From positions 372,001-436,000 of the forward strand of contig NZ_VOPH01000003.1 of the NCBI RefSeq assembly GCF_009765275.1: a DNA stretch of 64,000 nucleotides, in the 5' to 3' direction. The notes under the pieces are model-generated. The model did no database searches and was not told the origin of the DNA. It saw only the letters and a program-made list of their open reading frames with translations. Made by a program: the position numbers and the translations under genes. Numbering within the stretch: position 1 is the first letter of the stretch; each line of letters opens with the position of its first letter. This stretch comes from Chachezhania sediminis. GTDB lineage: Bacteria; Pseudomonadota; Alphaproteobacteria; Rhodobacterales; Rhodobacteraceae. Below, one piece after another: positions 7,941-18,023 of this stretch.

Positions 7941-8924
7941 ATGAAACATGCCGAGACGGTGACCTTCGGCGGATCGGGTTTCGACCGTGCCGCCCATATC
8001 CGTACCGATGCGTCGGCCCTGCAGGCCGAAATGGACCATCCCCGCGCCGCCGCCATGCTGCTGTGGCGGGGCAAGCCCATGGTCCAGGGGCCGGGGCAAA
8101 GCAACCTGGCGCTGGTGCCGCTGAAGCATCCGCTGCTGTCCAGGGGGCTGGGTCACCATGTGCCCGACCCGATCTACCTGGGTCGCGAGGAAGACGGCTC
8201 GCCCCTCTTTGCCTGCGACATCTCGCGGTGGGAGCCGGAGGGGCAGGACATCTCGACCATCGGGCAGTTCGTAGATCCTTCGCTGCAGCACCACCCGGCC
8301 TTCCCCGACGACTGTGTTTTCGTCGAGATCCGCCGCGCCATGGTTCGCCTGTCGCCGCGCGACGCGGAACTGATGGCCATGGCCAAGGCTCTGGTCGGCT
8401 GGCACGAGATCCACCCGTTCTGCGCGCGCTGCGGCGATGCGACGGTGATCACCCATGCCGGCTGGCAGCGGGATTGCACGTCCTGCGGCGGGTCGCACTT
8501 TCCGCGGACCGATCCCGTGGTGATCATGCTGATCGTCGATGGCGAGGACGTGCTGCTGGGCCGGTCGCCGCAATGGCCGGTGGGGATGTATTCGCTGCTG
8601 GCGGGATTCGTCGAACCGGGCGAGACGCTGGAAGCCGCCGTCCGCCGCGAGGTGTTCGAGGAAGCGGGCGTGAAGGTGGGGCAGGTCGGCTATCTTGCAT
8701 CCCAGCCCTGGCCCTTCCCGGCCTCGCTGATGTTCGGCTGCATCGGCCATGCCACCAGCCGCGAGATCAGCGTGGACAGAAACGAGATCGAGACCGCCCG
8801 CTGGGTCAGCCGCAGCGAGATGGTCCAGGTTTTTGCCGGCGAACATCCTGACATCCGCCCCCCGCGCCCCGGCGCCATCGCGCAGTTCCTGCTGGAAAAC
8901 TGGGTGGCGGACACGCTGGACTGA
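7941..8924 (+). CDS. nudC: NAD(H) diphosphatase NudC (Nudix hydrolase)
   Basis: NudC splits NAD(H) to NMN(H) and AMP and can remove NAD caps from RNA. The 327-residue protein has an N-terminal domain, then a zinc ribbon with C161, C164, C179 and C182, and then a full Nudix box at about 222-244 (GFVEPGETLEAAVRREVFEE followed by AG). The NudC-specific motif SQPWPFP is at 254-260. The start was chosen for the GGAGG seven bases upstream of the ATG. The SRPBCC gene follows 66 bases later on the same strand. Confidence 0.94.
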   Translation: MKHAETVTFGGSGFDRAAHIRTDASALQAEMDHPRAAAMLLWRGKPMVQGPGQSNLALVPLKHPLLSRGLGHHVPDPIYLGREEDGSPLFACDISRWEPEGQDISTIGQFVDPSLQHHPAFPDDCVFVEIRRAMVRLSPRDAELMAMAKALVGWHEIHPFCARCGDATVITHAGWQRDCTSCGGSHFPRTDPVVIMLIVDGEDVLLGRSPQWPVGMYSLLAGFVEPGETLEAAVRREVFEEAGVKVGQVGYLASQPWPFPASLMFGCIGHATSREISVDRNEIETARWVSRSEMVQVFAGEHPDIRPPRPGAIAQFLLENWVADTLD

Positions 8925-8990
8925 GACGCGTGAAAGCGTCATACATTCCAGTGACTTGATCGTGCAGCTACAGAAGGCGGATCCGGGCGT

Positions 8991-9446
8991 ATGGAGTTTA
9001 CCGGTGCGGACGACATCGCGGCCCCCCTGGCCCGGGTCTACGAGTTGTTAACTGATTTCGAACATTTCGAACGCCAGGCGATCCGCCGCGGCGTCGACGT
9101 CAACCGGATCGGCGCGGCCGGGGACGGCCTTCAGGGGCTGGCCTGGGAATCCCGGTTTTCGTTGCGGGGACGGGCGCGGAAGGTGCGGCTGGACCTGGTT
9201 CGCGTGGATCCGCCGTCGCTGCTGGGCTTCGCCGCGGTCAGTCAGGGCATGAAGGCCACCATGGACATCGAACTGATCGCCCTGTCGTCGTCGCGGACGC
9301 GCATGACGGTCAAGCTGGGCATCGAAGCCAGGACCTTTTCGGGCCGCCTGATGCTTCAGCCGCTTCGGCTGGGTCAGCGCAAGGCCATGCGTCGCTTCAA
9401 CCGCCGGATCCAGGACTTCGCCCGGGCGCTGGAAGAACGGGCCTGA
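8991..9446 (+). CDS. SRPBCC family protein (START-like fold)
   Basis: A 151-residue soluble protein. It opens MEFTGADDIAAPLARVYELL, followed by TDFEHFERQAIRRG, the usual beginning of SRPBCC/polyketide-cyclase-like lipid-pocket proteins (b-strand, then a helix-loop-helix with VYELLTDFEHFE). The middle strands RKVRLDLVRVDPPSLLGF and the long final helix (residues about 122-150) fit the fold. The ligand is unknown. It follows nudC by 66 bases and may be co-transcribed; the ribosome binding site is weak. The next genes run towards it on the other strand. Confidence 0.75.
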   Translation: MEFTGADDIAAPLARVYELLTDFEHFERQAIRRGVDVNRIGAAGDGLQGLAWESRFSLRGRARKVRLDLVRVDPPSLLGFAAVSQGMKATMDIELIALSSSRTRMTVKLGIEARTFSGRLMLQPLRLGQRKAMRRFNRRIQDFARALEERA

Positions 9447-9450
9447 CCGC

Positions 9451-9756
9451 TCAGGACAGGGCCGGAACGGCCCGCCCGATTGCCGCCTTCTGAAAATCCG
9501 TCAGGTCCAGTTCCATCCGGTCGGTGACCACCCAGAACAGGAAACTCTCCACCTCGGACCGCGGGACGCCTGCAGCCAACCTGCCGGCAGCATGCAGCAT
9601 GTCCCTTTCGTATTCATCCGCGAACGGGGCATCCACCCAATCGCGGCGGCCGGGCCGGATTATCCCGATGGGGTCCCAGCAGGCCCAGCCGATCTATCTC
9701 AGGCGGCGAAGCGCTGGATCGTCCGTTTCGACCGCGCCCTCCGCCCGAAGGGTCAT
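9451..9756 (-). pseudogene. Small conserved-looking gene interrupted by an in-frame TAG
   Basis: An ATG at 9756 overlaps the pheA stop in an ATGA arrangement, the usual sign of translational coupling. The frame encodes [20 protein letters not shown] and then hits TAG at 9694-9696. The same frame continues without another stop for 80 codons. It has WDPIGIIRPG, then APFADEYERDMLHAAGRLA and FQKAAIGRAVPALS. The WDPIG...DEY pattern resembles a family of small uncharacterised bacterial proteins. The 101-codon product is therefore broken by one amber codon, unless translation restarts at GTG 9636. I know no function for it. Confidence 0.6.
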
Positions 9757-10586
9757 TTGCGGCCGGGATCGGCCGGGTAGACACCCAGGATTTCTAGGTT
9801 GTTGGTGAAGTAATCCAGTTCTTCCAGCGCGCGGCGCAGGTTCGGGTCATCGGGATGGCCTTCGACATCGGCATAGAACTGGGTCGCCGTGAAGGACCCG
9901 TTCAGCATGTAGCTTTCCAGCTTGGTCATGTTTACGCCATTTGTCGCGAAGCCGCCCATCGCCTTGTAAAGCGCGGCCGGGATGTTCCTGACATCGAAGA
10001 TGAAACTGGTGATCATGCCGTGGTCGCCGCGGCGGCTGTGATCGGCCTCGGGCGACATCAGCAGGAATCGGGTGGTGTTGGTCGAGTTGTCCTCGATATG
10101 GCGCGCCACCACCTCCAGCCCGTAGATCTCGCCCGCCAGTTCGCTGGCCAGCGCCGCAGTCGTCGGCTTGCCTTCCCTGGCGACGACCATGGCAGAGCCC
10201 GCGGTGTCGGCGCCGACGATCCGGCGCAGCTTGTGCTGGGTCAGGAACGTGCGGCACTGGCCCAGAAGGACCGTGTGGCTCATCGCGTGGGTGATCTGTT
10301 CCAGCTTGACGCCCGGAAGGGCCAGCAGGTTGATGTGCACCCGGACGAAATGTTCCTCGATGATGTGCAGGCCCGATTGCGGCAGCAGCGTGTGGATGTC
10401 GGCCACGCGGCCATAGGTCGAGTTTTCGACCGGCAGCATCGCCAGGTCGGCCTTGCCCTCGCGCACCGCGTCGATCGTGTCCTCGAAGGTGCGGCAGGGC
10501 AGGGCCTCCATCTCGGGGCGCGCGCGGCGGCAGGCTTCGTGGCTGTAGGCGCCGGGTTCCCCCTGGAAGGCGATGCGGGCGGTCAT
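9753..10586 (-). CDS. pheA: Prephenate dehydratase
   Basis: This enzyme converts prephenate to phenylpyruvate in phenylalanine synthesis. The 277-residue protein is the monofunctional dehydratase type, without a chorismate mutase domain. It starts [18 protein letters not shown]. It has the catalytic region [15 protein letters not shown], the conserved NTTRFLLM, and a C-terminal ACT domain with [18 protein letters not shown] and the phenylalanine-binding ESYMLN. The start at 10586 is supported by AAGGA ten bases upstream. It is divergent from the cytochrome c gene (180 bases between starts), and the interrupted small gene overlaps its stop by four bases. Confidence 0.95.
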   Translation of the reverse strand: MTARIAFQGEPGAYSHEACRRARPEMEALPCRTFEDTIDAVREGKADLAMLPVENSTYGRVADIHTLLPQSGLHIIEEHFVRVHINLLALPGVKLEQITHAMSHTVLLGQCRTFLTQHKLRRIVGADTAGSAMVVAREGKPTTAALASELAGEIYGLEVVARHIEDNSTNTTRFLLMSPEADHSRRGDHGMITSFIFDVRNIPAALYKAMGGFATNGVNMTKLESYMLNGSFTATQFYADVEGHPDDPNLRRALEELDYFTNNLEILGVYPADPGRK

Positions 10587-10766
10587 GGTCGAACTGTCCT
10601 TCTTGTGATCCCGACGGGCCGGCAAACCCGGTAACATGCGCCTGCCGCGGGACAATACGCTGTCGGACCTGCCTGACGGTCGATTGGTCGCGGTGTCTAT
10701 ACCTTGCCTCGCGCGAGGGGAAGCCTTAGACGGTTTGCAAAGCGAACAACTGGATACGCGACCAAT

Positions 10767-11747
10767 ATGGATACGATGACATCAACCAAGGTGGTGGCCG
10801 GGTTCTGCGGGGCGCTGCTGATCTTCCTGCTGGCCAAATGGGTTTCGGCCGGCATCTACCATGTCGAGATCGAGGGCGAACCGTCCTATGTCATCGCGGT
10901 TGAAGAATCGGGCGACGGCCACGGATCCAAGGATGCCGCTCCGGCAAAGACCTTCGACGACTACCTGGCCGAGGCCAGCGTCGACAAGGGCGAGCGGGTG
11001 TTCAAGAAATGCTCGGCCTGCCACAAGCCGGCCGAAGGCCAAAACGGCGTCGGCCCGTCGCTCTACCACATCGTGGACGAGCCGGTGGCAGACGTTGCAG
11101 GCTACAACTTCTCGGACGCGATGAAGGGCATCGGCGGCGAATGGACGCCCGAGCGCCTGAACGACTTCCTGACCAAGCCGCAGACCTATGTTCCGGGCAC
11201 CGCCATGGGCTTCCCGGGCCTGCCGAGCGAGGAAGACCGCGCAAACGTGATCCTGTACCTGGCCAGCCTGTCGCCCGAAGCTGACGCGGCGCAGAAGATC
11301 CAGGAGGCCGCAAAGGCCAAGGTCGAGGCGGCCGCCGCTGCTGCACCGGCCGCCGACGATCACGCCGCAGCTGCCGGTGGCGACGCTGCCGCGGCTCCGG
11401 CGGGCGAAGACTTTGCTGCCATGGTCAAGGCGTCCGATCCGGCCAAGGGCGAGCGTGTCTTCAAGAAGTGCGCGGCCTGCCACTCGCCCGAGCAGGGCAA
11501 GAACGGCGTCGGCCCGTCACTCTACGGCATCGTGAACGAGCCGGTGGCGGACGTCGCAGGCTATGCGTTCTCGGATGCGATGAAGGCCATCGGCGGCGAC
11601 TGGACGCCGGACCGCCTGAACGAATTCCTGACCAAGCCGCAGACCTACGTGAAGGGCACCAAGATGGGTTTCCCGGGCCTGCCGAAGGAAGAAGACCGCG
11701 CTGCCGTGGTCGCCTACCTGGAAAGCCTGGGCGGGGAAGCGCACTGA
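10767..11747 (+). CDS. Membrane-anchored dihaem cytochrome c with duplicated CycM-like domains
   Basis: A 326-residue electron carrier. One N-terminal membrane segment (about residues 9-27, VVAGFCGALLIFLLAKWVSA) anchors it with both haem domains in the periplasm. Domain 1 has CSACH at 82-86 and domain 2 has CAACH at 235-239. Each domain is followed by the same block, NGVGPSLYxIV, EPVADVAGY, then FSDAMK, WTP, FLTKPQTYV and MGFPGLP (axial methionine). The domains are nearly identical over about 95 residues and joined by an Ala-rich linker. The membrane segment and domain resemble CycM/cytochrome c552 of Paracoccus, which has one haem; that protein links the bc1 complex to terminal oxidases. This looks like a tandem duplication. 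A terminator follows. Confidence 0.88.
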   Translation: MDTMTSTKVVAGFCGALLIFLLAKWVSAGIYHVEIEGEPSYVIAVEESGDGHGSKDAAPAKTFDDYLAEASVDKGERVFKKCSACHKPAEGQNGVGPSLYHIVDEPVADVAGYNFSDAMKGIGGEWTPERLNDFLTKPQTYVPGTAMGFPGLPSEEDRANVILYLASLSPEADAAQKIQEAAKAKVEAAAAAAPAADDHAAAAGGDAAAAPAGEDFAAMVKASDPAKGERVFKKCAACHSPEQGKNGVGPSLYGIVNEPVADVAGYAFSDAMKAIGGDWTPDRLNEFLTKPQTYVKGTKMGFPGLPKEEDRAAVVAYLESLGGEAH

Positions 11748-12061
11748 ACGGGCCGTCAGGTCAGAGAGCATTCAAAGGGTCGCCCCGCGGGCGGCCCTTT
11801 TTTGTTTCGGGGTGTCATGCCGGCTTTGTTACAATGGTCCGGCGGTGATTTCGGTCCGTATGCGACAAGGGGAGACCTGAAAAAATCGCCGAATGCCAAG
11901 AGCTTGACGTGATTGGGCCCGCGACGCCCGGCCGCTGGAACCATCCCGCGATTTCACGATTTTCTCAGTGTCTCTCGCCTTGATCATCCCGGGTCCGGGG
12001 ATTTAGCTAGGACAGACAACGAATGCGGCGCGAAGCCGCAACACGCAGAGAGGAAGAGCCG
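11748..12061. other. Intergenic region between cytochrome c gene and yejA
   Basis: About 314 bases without a gene. The first part holds the cytochrome gene's terminator (11775-11803). The rest presumably carries the promoter of the yej operon, but I cannot point to convincing -35/-10 elements. Confidence 0.5.
11775..11803 (+). terminator. Rho-independent terminator of the cytochrome c gene
   Basis: AAGGGTCGCCC pairs with GGGCGGCCCTT (one G-T pair) around a short loop and runs into TTTTTTG. It lies 27 bases after the stop codon. Confidence 0.85.
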
Positions 12062-14065
12062 ATGCACCGTCCCCGCAGAGACCTGCGCCTGACCACCGAA
12101 GCTCTGACCGGGCCCGTGACCGTTGGAGCGGCCGTGTCCCGATGGCGCCGCGAGAGGGGGACGGGACGGGCGATGCGGCTTGGTGCGGCCCTGCTGGCCA
12201 CGGTGATGCTGGCAGCTCCCCTGCCTGCACCGCTGTCGGCCCAGACCACCGCGTCGGACGGCACGCCGGTGGACGGCGAGCTGATCGTATCCCACGGCTA
12301 TTCCTTCTTTGGCGATCTGAAATATCCGGCAGATTACACGCACCTGGACTATGTGAACCCGGACGCGCCGAAAGGCGGAGAGATCGTCCTGTCCAGGGTC
12401 GGTACGTTCGATTCCATGAACCCCTATTCCCGCAAGGGCCGCGGCGCCGCGCTGAGTACCATCATGTACGAGACGCTGCTTGACGGCACGCTGGATGAAT
12501 ACAACGAAAATTACGGTCTTCTGGCAGAAAGCGTCGAATACCCGGCAGACAAGAGCTGGGTCATCTTCCACATGCGGCCCGAGGCCCGGTTCTCGGACGG
12601 GACGCCGGTGACGGCCCATGACGTGCTGTTCTCGCACAACCTGTTGCTGGAGCAGGGGCTGAAGTCCTATGCCGAGGCGGTGAAGCGGCTGATCCCCGAA
12701 GCCGAGGTGATCGACGACCACACGATCAAGTTCTACTTTGCCGACGGAGTGTCGCGCCGCAGCCTGATCGAGCAGGTCGGCGGCGTGCCGGTCTGGTCAA
12801 AGAAGTGGTACGAGGAAACCGGCGCCCGCCTGGACGAGCCGCGGCTTGAAACCTCTCCCGGGTCGGGGCCCTATGTCGTCGACACCGTCGATGTGAACCG
12901 GCGTGTGATCTTCAAGCGGAACCCCGATTACTGGGGCAAGGACCTTCCGATCACCCAGGGCCGGTCCAACTTTGACCGTATCCGGGTAGAATACTTCGGC
13001 GACGACACGGCGGCGATGGAGGCGTTCAAGGCGGGTATCGTGACCTTCCGCCCGGAAGGGGATGCCAAGCTGTGGGCTACGTCCTATGATTTTCCGAAAA
13101 TCCAGAAAGGCATCGTGAAGAAGGAAGAACTGGACGACGGCACGCCGCCGACGCCCACCGGTTTCGTCTTCAACATGGGCCGGCCGATCATGCAGGACAA
13201 ACGCGTCCGCGAGGCGCTGGCCCTGGGCTACAATTTCGAGTGGACCAACGAATCGCTGCAGTACGGGCTGTTCAGCCAGCGGTCGTCCTTCACGCAGAAT
13301 TCGGCGCTAGAGGCCAAGGGGCCGCCGGAAGGCGCCGAGCTGGAGCTTCTGAAATCGCTGGGAGATCTGGTCCCGCCCGAGATGCTGACAGAGCCGGCCC
13401 GTATGCCGCATACGTCGAACGGCGAACGGCTGACCGACCGCCGCAACCTGCGCGCGGCCATGAAATACCTGGACGAGGCGGGCTGGCCCGTGGGCAAGGA
13501 CGGCAAGCGCCATAACGCTGCCGGCGAACCCTTGCGCGTGACATTTCTGTTCAACACCGCGAACGAAACCGAACTGGGCCCCATCGTTGAAAGCTATGTC
13601 GCCAATCTTCGCAGCATGGGGATCGACGTGAACCTCGAAAAGGTGGACCCGGCGCAGTACACGCTTCGGGAACGTGACCGCGATTACGACATGATCTTCG
13701 ACAGTTATCGGGAATTCCTGGGCGCCGGGACCGGCCTGCCGCAGCAATACGGCTCGGAACAGGCATCCTTCTCGCTGTTCAATCCGGCCGGGCTGGCCAG
13801 TCCGCTGGTCGACGCCACGATCGAGGCCGCGTTGCGGTCGACGACGCTGGAAGAAGAACAGGCGGCCCTGATGGCACTGGACCGGTCGCTGCGCTATGAA
13901 TTCGTGATGGTCCCGGTCTGGTACAAGGACAAGATCTGGGTCGCCTATTACGACGAATTCGAACATCCCGAGGTCCTGCCGCCCTTCGACATCGGGTTCC
14001 TGGATTTCTGGTGGGTGGACGCCGACAAGGCCGCCAAGCTGAAATCCGAAGGCGCGATCAGGTAA
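12062..14065 (+). CDS. yejA: YejA-type peptide ABC transporter substrate-binding protein
   Basis: The periplasmic binding protein of the YejABEF importer (667 aa, solute-binding family 5). In enterobacteria this system takes up peptides and the antibiotic microcin C. After the signal sequence ([19 protein letters not shown], about residues 38-56) comes the YejA hallmark [15 protein letters not shown], then [12 protein letters not shown] and NPYSRKGR. Later, [18 protein letters not shown] is typical of the C-terminus. The ATG at 12062 has AGGA seven bases upstream. An internal ATG at 12173, directly at the signal peptide, is an alternative that would remove an odd 37-residue N-terminal extension. 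First gene of yejABEF; yejB begins 8 bases after the stop. Confidence 0.9.
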   Translation: MHRPRRDLRLTTEALTGPVTVGAAVSRWRRERGTGRAMRLGAALLATVMLAAPLPAPLSAQTTASDGTPVDGELIVSHGYSFFGDLKYPADYTHLDYVNPDAPKGGEIVLSRVGTFDSMNPYSRKGRGAALSTIMYETLLDGTLDEYNENYGLLAESVEYPADKSWVIFHMRPEARFSDGTPVTAHDVLFSHNLLLEQGLKSYAEAVKRLIPEAEVIDDHTIKFYFADGVSRRSLIEQVGGVPVWSKKWYEETGARLDEPRLETSPGSGPYVVDTVDVNRRVIFKRNPDYWGKDLPITQGRSNFDRIRVEYFGDDTAAMEAFKAGIVTFRPEGDAKLWATSYDFPKIQKGIVKKEELDDGTPPTPTGFVFNMGRPIMQDKRVREALALGYNFEWTNESLQYGLFSQRSSFTQNSALEAKGPPEGAELELLKSLGDLVPPEMLTEPARMPHTSNGERLTDRRNLRAAMKYLDEAGWPVGKDGKRHNAAGEPLRVTFLFNTANETELGPIVESYVANLRSMGIDVNLEKVDPAQYTLRERDRDYDMIFDSYREFLGAGTGLPQQYGSEQASFSLFNPAGLASPLVDATIEAALRSTTLEEEQAALMALDRSLRYEFVMVPVWYKDKIWVAYYDEFEHPEVLPPFDIGFLDFWWVDADKAAKLKSEGAIR

Positions 14066-14072
14066 CGGGACA

Positions 14073-15176
14073 ATGGGTGCCTATATCCTTCGTCGGCTGC
14101 TGCTGGTGATCCCCACGCTGCTGGGGGTGATGATCATCAACTTCGCGCTGGTGCAATTCATGCCGGGCGGGCCTGTCGAACAGGCCATAGCCCGCGCCCA
14201 GGGGCAGGGCGACGTCTTCGGCAGCTTTGCCTCGGGCGACACGACCCAGCTTCCCGGTGGGGACATGAGCGGGGCGGCCGCCGACGTCAACAGCCGCTAT
14301 ATCGGTGCCCGCGGCCTGCCCCCGGAATTCATCAAGCAGCTGGAAAAGGAATACGGACTGGACAAGCCGCCCGTTCAGCGCTTCCTGCTGATGCTGGGGA
14401 ACTATGTGCGCCTGGACTTTGGCGAGAGCTATTTCCGCAAGATTTCCGTGGTGGATCTGGTGCTGGAAAAGATGCCGGTTTCGATCTCGCTTGGCCTGTG
14501 GTCGACGCTGATCGCCTATCTGGTGTCGATCCCGCTGGGGATACGCAAGGCGGTCAGGGACGGGTCCCACTTCGACACATGGACATCGGGTCTGATCATC
14601 GTGGCCTATGCGATCCCCGGGTTCCTGTTCGCGATCCTCTTGCTCGTGCTTTTCGCCGGCGGATCCTATTGGCAGATCTTCCCGCTTCGGGGACTTGTCT
14701 CGGACGATTGGGAAAGCCTCAGCTGGCCGGCGAAGATCGGCGACTATTTCTGGCACATCACGCTGCCAGTTCTGGCGTCCACCATTTCCGCCTTTGCCAC
14801 GCTGACGCTTCTGACCAAGAACAGTTTCCTGGATGAGATCCGCAAGCAATACGTGATCACCGCGCGCGCCAAGGGCCTGTCGGAACATCGGGTGCTTTAC
14901 GGGCACGTCTTCCGCAACGCCATGCTGATCGTCATCGCGGGCTTCCCTGCAGTCTTCATCGGCGTCTTCTTCGGCGGCTCGCTGATCATCGAGACGATCT
15001 TCTCGCTCGACGGTCTGGGGCGGCTGGGATACGAGGCCGCGGTGGCGCGGGACTATCCGATCGTCTTCGGGACCCTGTTCATGTTCGGGCTGATCGGGCT
15101 GGTGGTCGGGATCATTTCCGACATGATGTACGTGATCGTCGATCCAAGGATCGACTTCGAACGGCGAGAGGGCTGA
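14073..15176 (+). CDS. yejB: YejB-type ABC transporter permease
   Basis: An inner-membrane channel subunit (367 aa) of the YejABEF importer. It opens [20 protein letters not shown], the first membrane helix of DppB-like permeases, followed by a long periplasmic loop of about 100 residues with the YejB-typical [20 protein letters not shown]. The binding-protein-dependent transport signature region is near residues 265-290 ([20 protein letters not shown]), the EAA loop that contacts the ATPase. It ends [14 protein letters not shown]. Seven bases separate it from yejA and three from yejE, so it is operon-internal. Confidence 0.92.
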   Translation: MGAYILRRLLLVIPTLLGVMIINFALVQFMPGGPVEQAIARAQGQGDVFGSFASGDTTQLPGGDMSGAAADVNSRYIGARGLPPEFIKQLEKEYGLDKPPVQRFLLMLGNYVRLDFGESYFRKISVVDLVLEKMPVSISLGLWSTLIAYLVSIPLGIRKAVRDGSHFDTWTSGLIIVAYAIPGFLFAILLLVLFAGGSYWQIFPLRGLVSDDWESLSWPAKIGDYFWHITLPVLASTISAFATLTLLTKNSFLDEIRKQYVITARAKGLSEHRVLYGHVFRNAMLIVIAGFPAVFIGVFFGGSLIIETIFSLDGLGRLGYEAAVARDYPIVFGTLFMFGLIGLVVGIISDMMYVIVDPRIDFERREG

Positions 15177-15179
15177 GCC

Positions 15180-16286
15180 ATGGCGCTTTCACCGATCAAC
15201 CAGCGCCGCTGGAGGAACTTCAAGAAGAACCGCCGGGCCTTCTGGGCGCTGATCGCGTTCTCGATCCTCTTCGCGATCTCGCTTCCGGCGGAGTTCGTGG
15301 CGAACGACAAGCCCATCTTGGTGAACTATCGGGGCGAATATTTCTTCCCGATCATGAAGTTCTATCCGGAAACGGCCTTTGGCGGCGACTTCCAGACCGA
15401 GGCCGCCTATCGCGACCCGGAGGTCCAGTGCCTGATCAAGAGCGGCGGGATCGAGGACTGTTTCGACGAGCCAGAGCAAATCCTGGAGGAGATCAAGGCC
15501 GGCACCTACCAGGCCGAGGGGTTCGAGAAGGGCTGGGAAATCTGGCCGTTGATCCCCTACAGCTTCAACACCTCGGTCGACCGTCCCGGTGCGGCGCCGC
15601 TGCCGCCCAACAGCCAGAACTGGCTTGGGACCGATGACACCAAGCGCGACGTGCTGGCGCGGGTGATCTACGGCTTCCGGCTGTCGATCCTGTTCACCTT
15701 CATCGTGACCGGGGCGGCCAGCCTGATCGGCATCTTCGCCGGCGCCATCCAGGGCTTCTTCGGCGGCTGGCTGGACCTTCTGATGCAGCGCTTCATCGAG
15801 ATCTGGGGCGCGACGCCATCGCTTTACGTGATCATCATCATGTTCGCGATCCTGGGGCGCAGTTTCTGGCTTCTGGTCGTGTTGATGGTGCTGTTTTCGT
15901 GGGTCAGCCTTGTCGGCGTGGTCCGGGCCGAGTTCCTGCGGGCGCGGAACTTCGAATATGTGCGCGCGGCGCGGGCGCTGGGGGTCGGTAACGGCACAAT
16001 CATGTTCCGCCACATGTTGCCCAATGCGATGGTGGCGACGCTGACCATGCTGCCTTTCATCATCACCTCGACCATCGGATCCTTGGCGACGCTGGACTTC
16101 CTGGGCTTCGGGCTGCCGTCCTCGGCCCCGTCCCTGGGGGAGCTGACCCTTCAGGCCAAGCAGAACCTGCAGGCGCCCTGGCTGGCCTTTACCGCCTTCA
16201 CCACCTTCGCCGTGATGCTGTCGCTTCTGGTCTTTGTCTTCGAAGGGGTCCGCGATGCCTTCGACCCGCGGAAAGTCTTTGCATGA
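15180..16286 (+). CDS. yejE: YejE-type ABC transporter permease
   Basis: The second permease (368 aa) of the YejABEF importer. It starts MALSPINQRRWRNFKKNRRA, with a first membrane helix at about 18-36 and then the YejE-specific periplasmic insertion (VNYRGEYFFPIMKFYPET). DppC-like features follow: the LGTDDTKRDVLARVIYGFR motif, five further helices and the EAA loop (NFEYVRAARALGVGNGTIM). The end FEGVRDAFDPRKVFA overlaps the start of yejF by four bases (ATGA), showing translational coupling. Confidence 0.92.
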   Translation: MALSPINQRRWRNFKKNRRAFWALIAFSILFAISLPAEFVANDKPILVNYRGEYFFPIMKFYPETAFGGDFQTEAAYRDPEVQCLIKSGGIEDCFDEPEQILEEIKAGTYQAEGFEKGWEIWPLIPYSFNTSVDRPGAAPLPPNSQNWLGTDDTKRDVLARVIYGFRLSILFTFIVTGAASLIGIFAGAIQGFFGGWLDLLMQRFIEIWGATPSLYVIIIMFAILGRSFWLLVVLMVLFSWVSLVGVVRAEFLRARNFEYVRAARALGVGNGTIMFRHMLPNAMVATLTMLPFIITSTIGSLATLDFLGFGLPSSAPSLGELTLQAKQNLQAPWLAFTAFTTFAVMLSLLVFVFEGVRDAFDPRKVFA

Positions 16287-17863
16287 GCGCGCTTCTGGAA
16301 GTCGAGAACCTGACGGTCACCTTCCGTCAGGACGGCAAGCGGATCATGGCGGTGAAGGGCGTGTCCTTCACCGTCGACCGGGGCGAGACCGTGGCGCTGG
16401 TGGGCGAAAGCGGGTCGGGCAAGTCGGTGACGGCCTTGTCGACCGTGTCCCTTCTGGGCGAGACGGCCGAAGTGGGCGGCAACGTCCGCTTCAACGGAGC
16501 CGAGATGGTCGGCGCCTCGCCGGCCGAACTGCGCCGGGTCCGTGGCAACGATATCAGCTTCATCTTTCAGGAGCCGATGACCTCGCTGAACCCGCTCCAC
16601 ACTATTGAAAAGCAGCTGGGCGAAAGCCTGACGCTGCACCAGGGTGTGGCGGGGGACCAGGCCCGCGGCCGGATCGTGGAGCTGTTGAACAAGGTGGGTA
16701 TTCGCGACCCCGAAGACCGGCTGACGGCCTATCCGCATGAACTCTCCGGCGGGCAGCGGCAGCGGGTGATGATCGCCATGGCGCTGGCCAACAAGCCCGA
16801 CATCCTGATCGCGGACGAACCGACGACCGCGCTGGACGTGACCATCCAGGCCCAGATCCTAGAGCTTCTGGCGGATCTGAAGGCGTCCGAGGACATGGGG
16901 ATGCTGTTCATCACCCACGACCTGGGGATCGTGCGGCGCATCGCCGACCGGGTCTGCGTGATGAAGGGCGGCGAGATCGTCGAGACGGGGCCGGCGGCCG
17001 AGATCTTCGACAACCCCCAGCACCCCTATACAAAGATGCTGCTGGCGGCAGAGCCCTCGGGAGAGCCGGACCCCGTGTCGCCGGACGCGGAAGAGATCGC
17101 CCGGACCGAGCACCTGAAGGTCTGGTTCCCGATCAAGCGCGGCCTGCTGAAAAAGACCGTGGGCCATGTGAAGGCGGTCAACGATGCCTCCATCGCCGTC
17201 CGTGCGGGCGAGACGGTGGGCATCGTCGGCGAAAGCGGATCGGGCAAGACCACCGTGGCGTTGGCGATCATGCGGCTGATTTCGTCCGAAGGCGGGATCG
17301 CCTTCTGCGGCGAGGACGTACGGCGCTGGTCGACGCGGCGATTGCGGCAGAAGCGAGCGGATATGCAGATCGTGTTCCAGGATCCGTTCGGGTCGCTGTC
17401 GCCCCGGATGACCTGTGCCCAGATCATTGCCGAGGGGCTGGCGATCCACAAGGTGGACCCGCACCGCAAGCCCAGGGAACTGGTGGCGGAAGCCATGCAG
17501 GAGACGGGGCTGGACCCTGCCGCGATGGACCGTTACCCGCACGAATTTTCCGGGGGGCAGCGCCAGCGGATCGCGATTGCCCGGGCCATGGTGCTGCGGC
17601 CGCGGCTTCTGGTGCTGGACGAGCCGACCAGCGCGCTCGACATGACGGTGCAGGTCCAGATCGTAGAGCTTCTGCGCGGGCTGCAACGTAAATACGGGCT
17701 GGCCTACCTTTTCATCAGCCACGACCTTAAGGTGGTCCGGGCGATGTCGCACCGGGTGCTGGTGATGAAGCAGGGCGACGTCGTGGAATACGGGCTGGCC
17801 GAAGATGTGTTCGAACGGCCGCAGACCGACTATACCCGCCAGCTGATCGCGGCGGCCGGATAG
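16283..17863 (+). CDS. yejF: YejF-type duplicated ABC transporter ATPase
   Basis: The fused two-ATPase subunit (526 aa) that powers YejABEF from the cytoplasm. Two nucleotide-binding domains are present. The first has Walker A GESGSGKSVT, signature LSGGQRQRV and Walker [13 protein letters not shown]. The second has GESGSGKTTV, FSGGQRQRI and LLVLDEPTSALD. The H-loops are ITHDLG and SHDLK. The four-base overlap with yejE and the end of the run after this gene mark it as the last operon member. The length matches YejF rather than the separate DppD/DppF type found at 57-59 kb. Confidence 0.94.
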   Translation: MSALLEVENLTVTFRQDGKRIMAVKGVSFTVDRGETVALVGESGSGKSVTALSTVSLLGETAEVGGNVRFNGAEMVGASPAELRRVRGNDISFIFQEPMTSLNPLHTIEKQLGESLTLHQGVAGDQARGRIVELLNKVGIRDPEDRLTAYPHELSGGQRQRVMIAMALANKPDILIADEPTTALDVTIQAQILELLADLKASEDMGMLFITHDLGIVRRIADRVCVMKGGEIVETGPAAEIFDNPQHPYTKMLLAAEPSGEPDPVSPDAEEIARTEHLKVWFPIKRGLLKKTVGHVKAVNDASIAVRAGETVGIVGESGSGKTTVALAIMRLISSEGGIAFCGEDVRRWSTRRLRQKRADMQIVFQDPFGSLSPRMTCAQIIAEGLAIHKVDPHRKPRELVAEAMQETGLDPAAMDRYPHEFSGGQRQRIAIARAMVLRPRLLVLDEPTSALDMTVQVQIVELLRGLQRKYGLAYLFISHDLKVVRAMSHRVLVMKQGDVVEYGLAEDVFERPQTDYTRQLIAAAG

Positions 17864-18023
17864 GCGTTTCGCAGAGCCGCGGCATCGGTTTCGCCGGGCG
17901 CGGCTGTCGGGCGCGAGAACCGATCCTTGGTGCAAGATAGCGCCTGAATGCCCCTAATGCGGCGTTTCCCGGTCCAGCGCCGGACCGCGCCGGGCGCGAT
18001 CCTCGCCTTGTCGTGGGGGGAGG

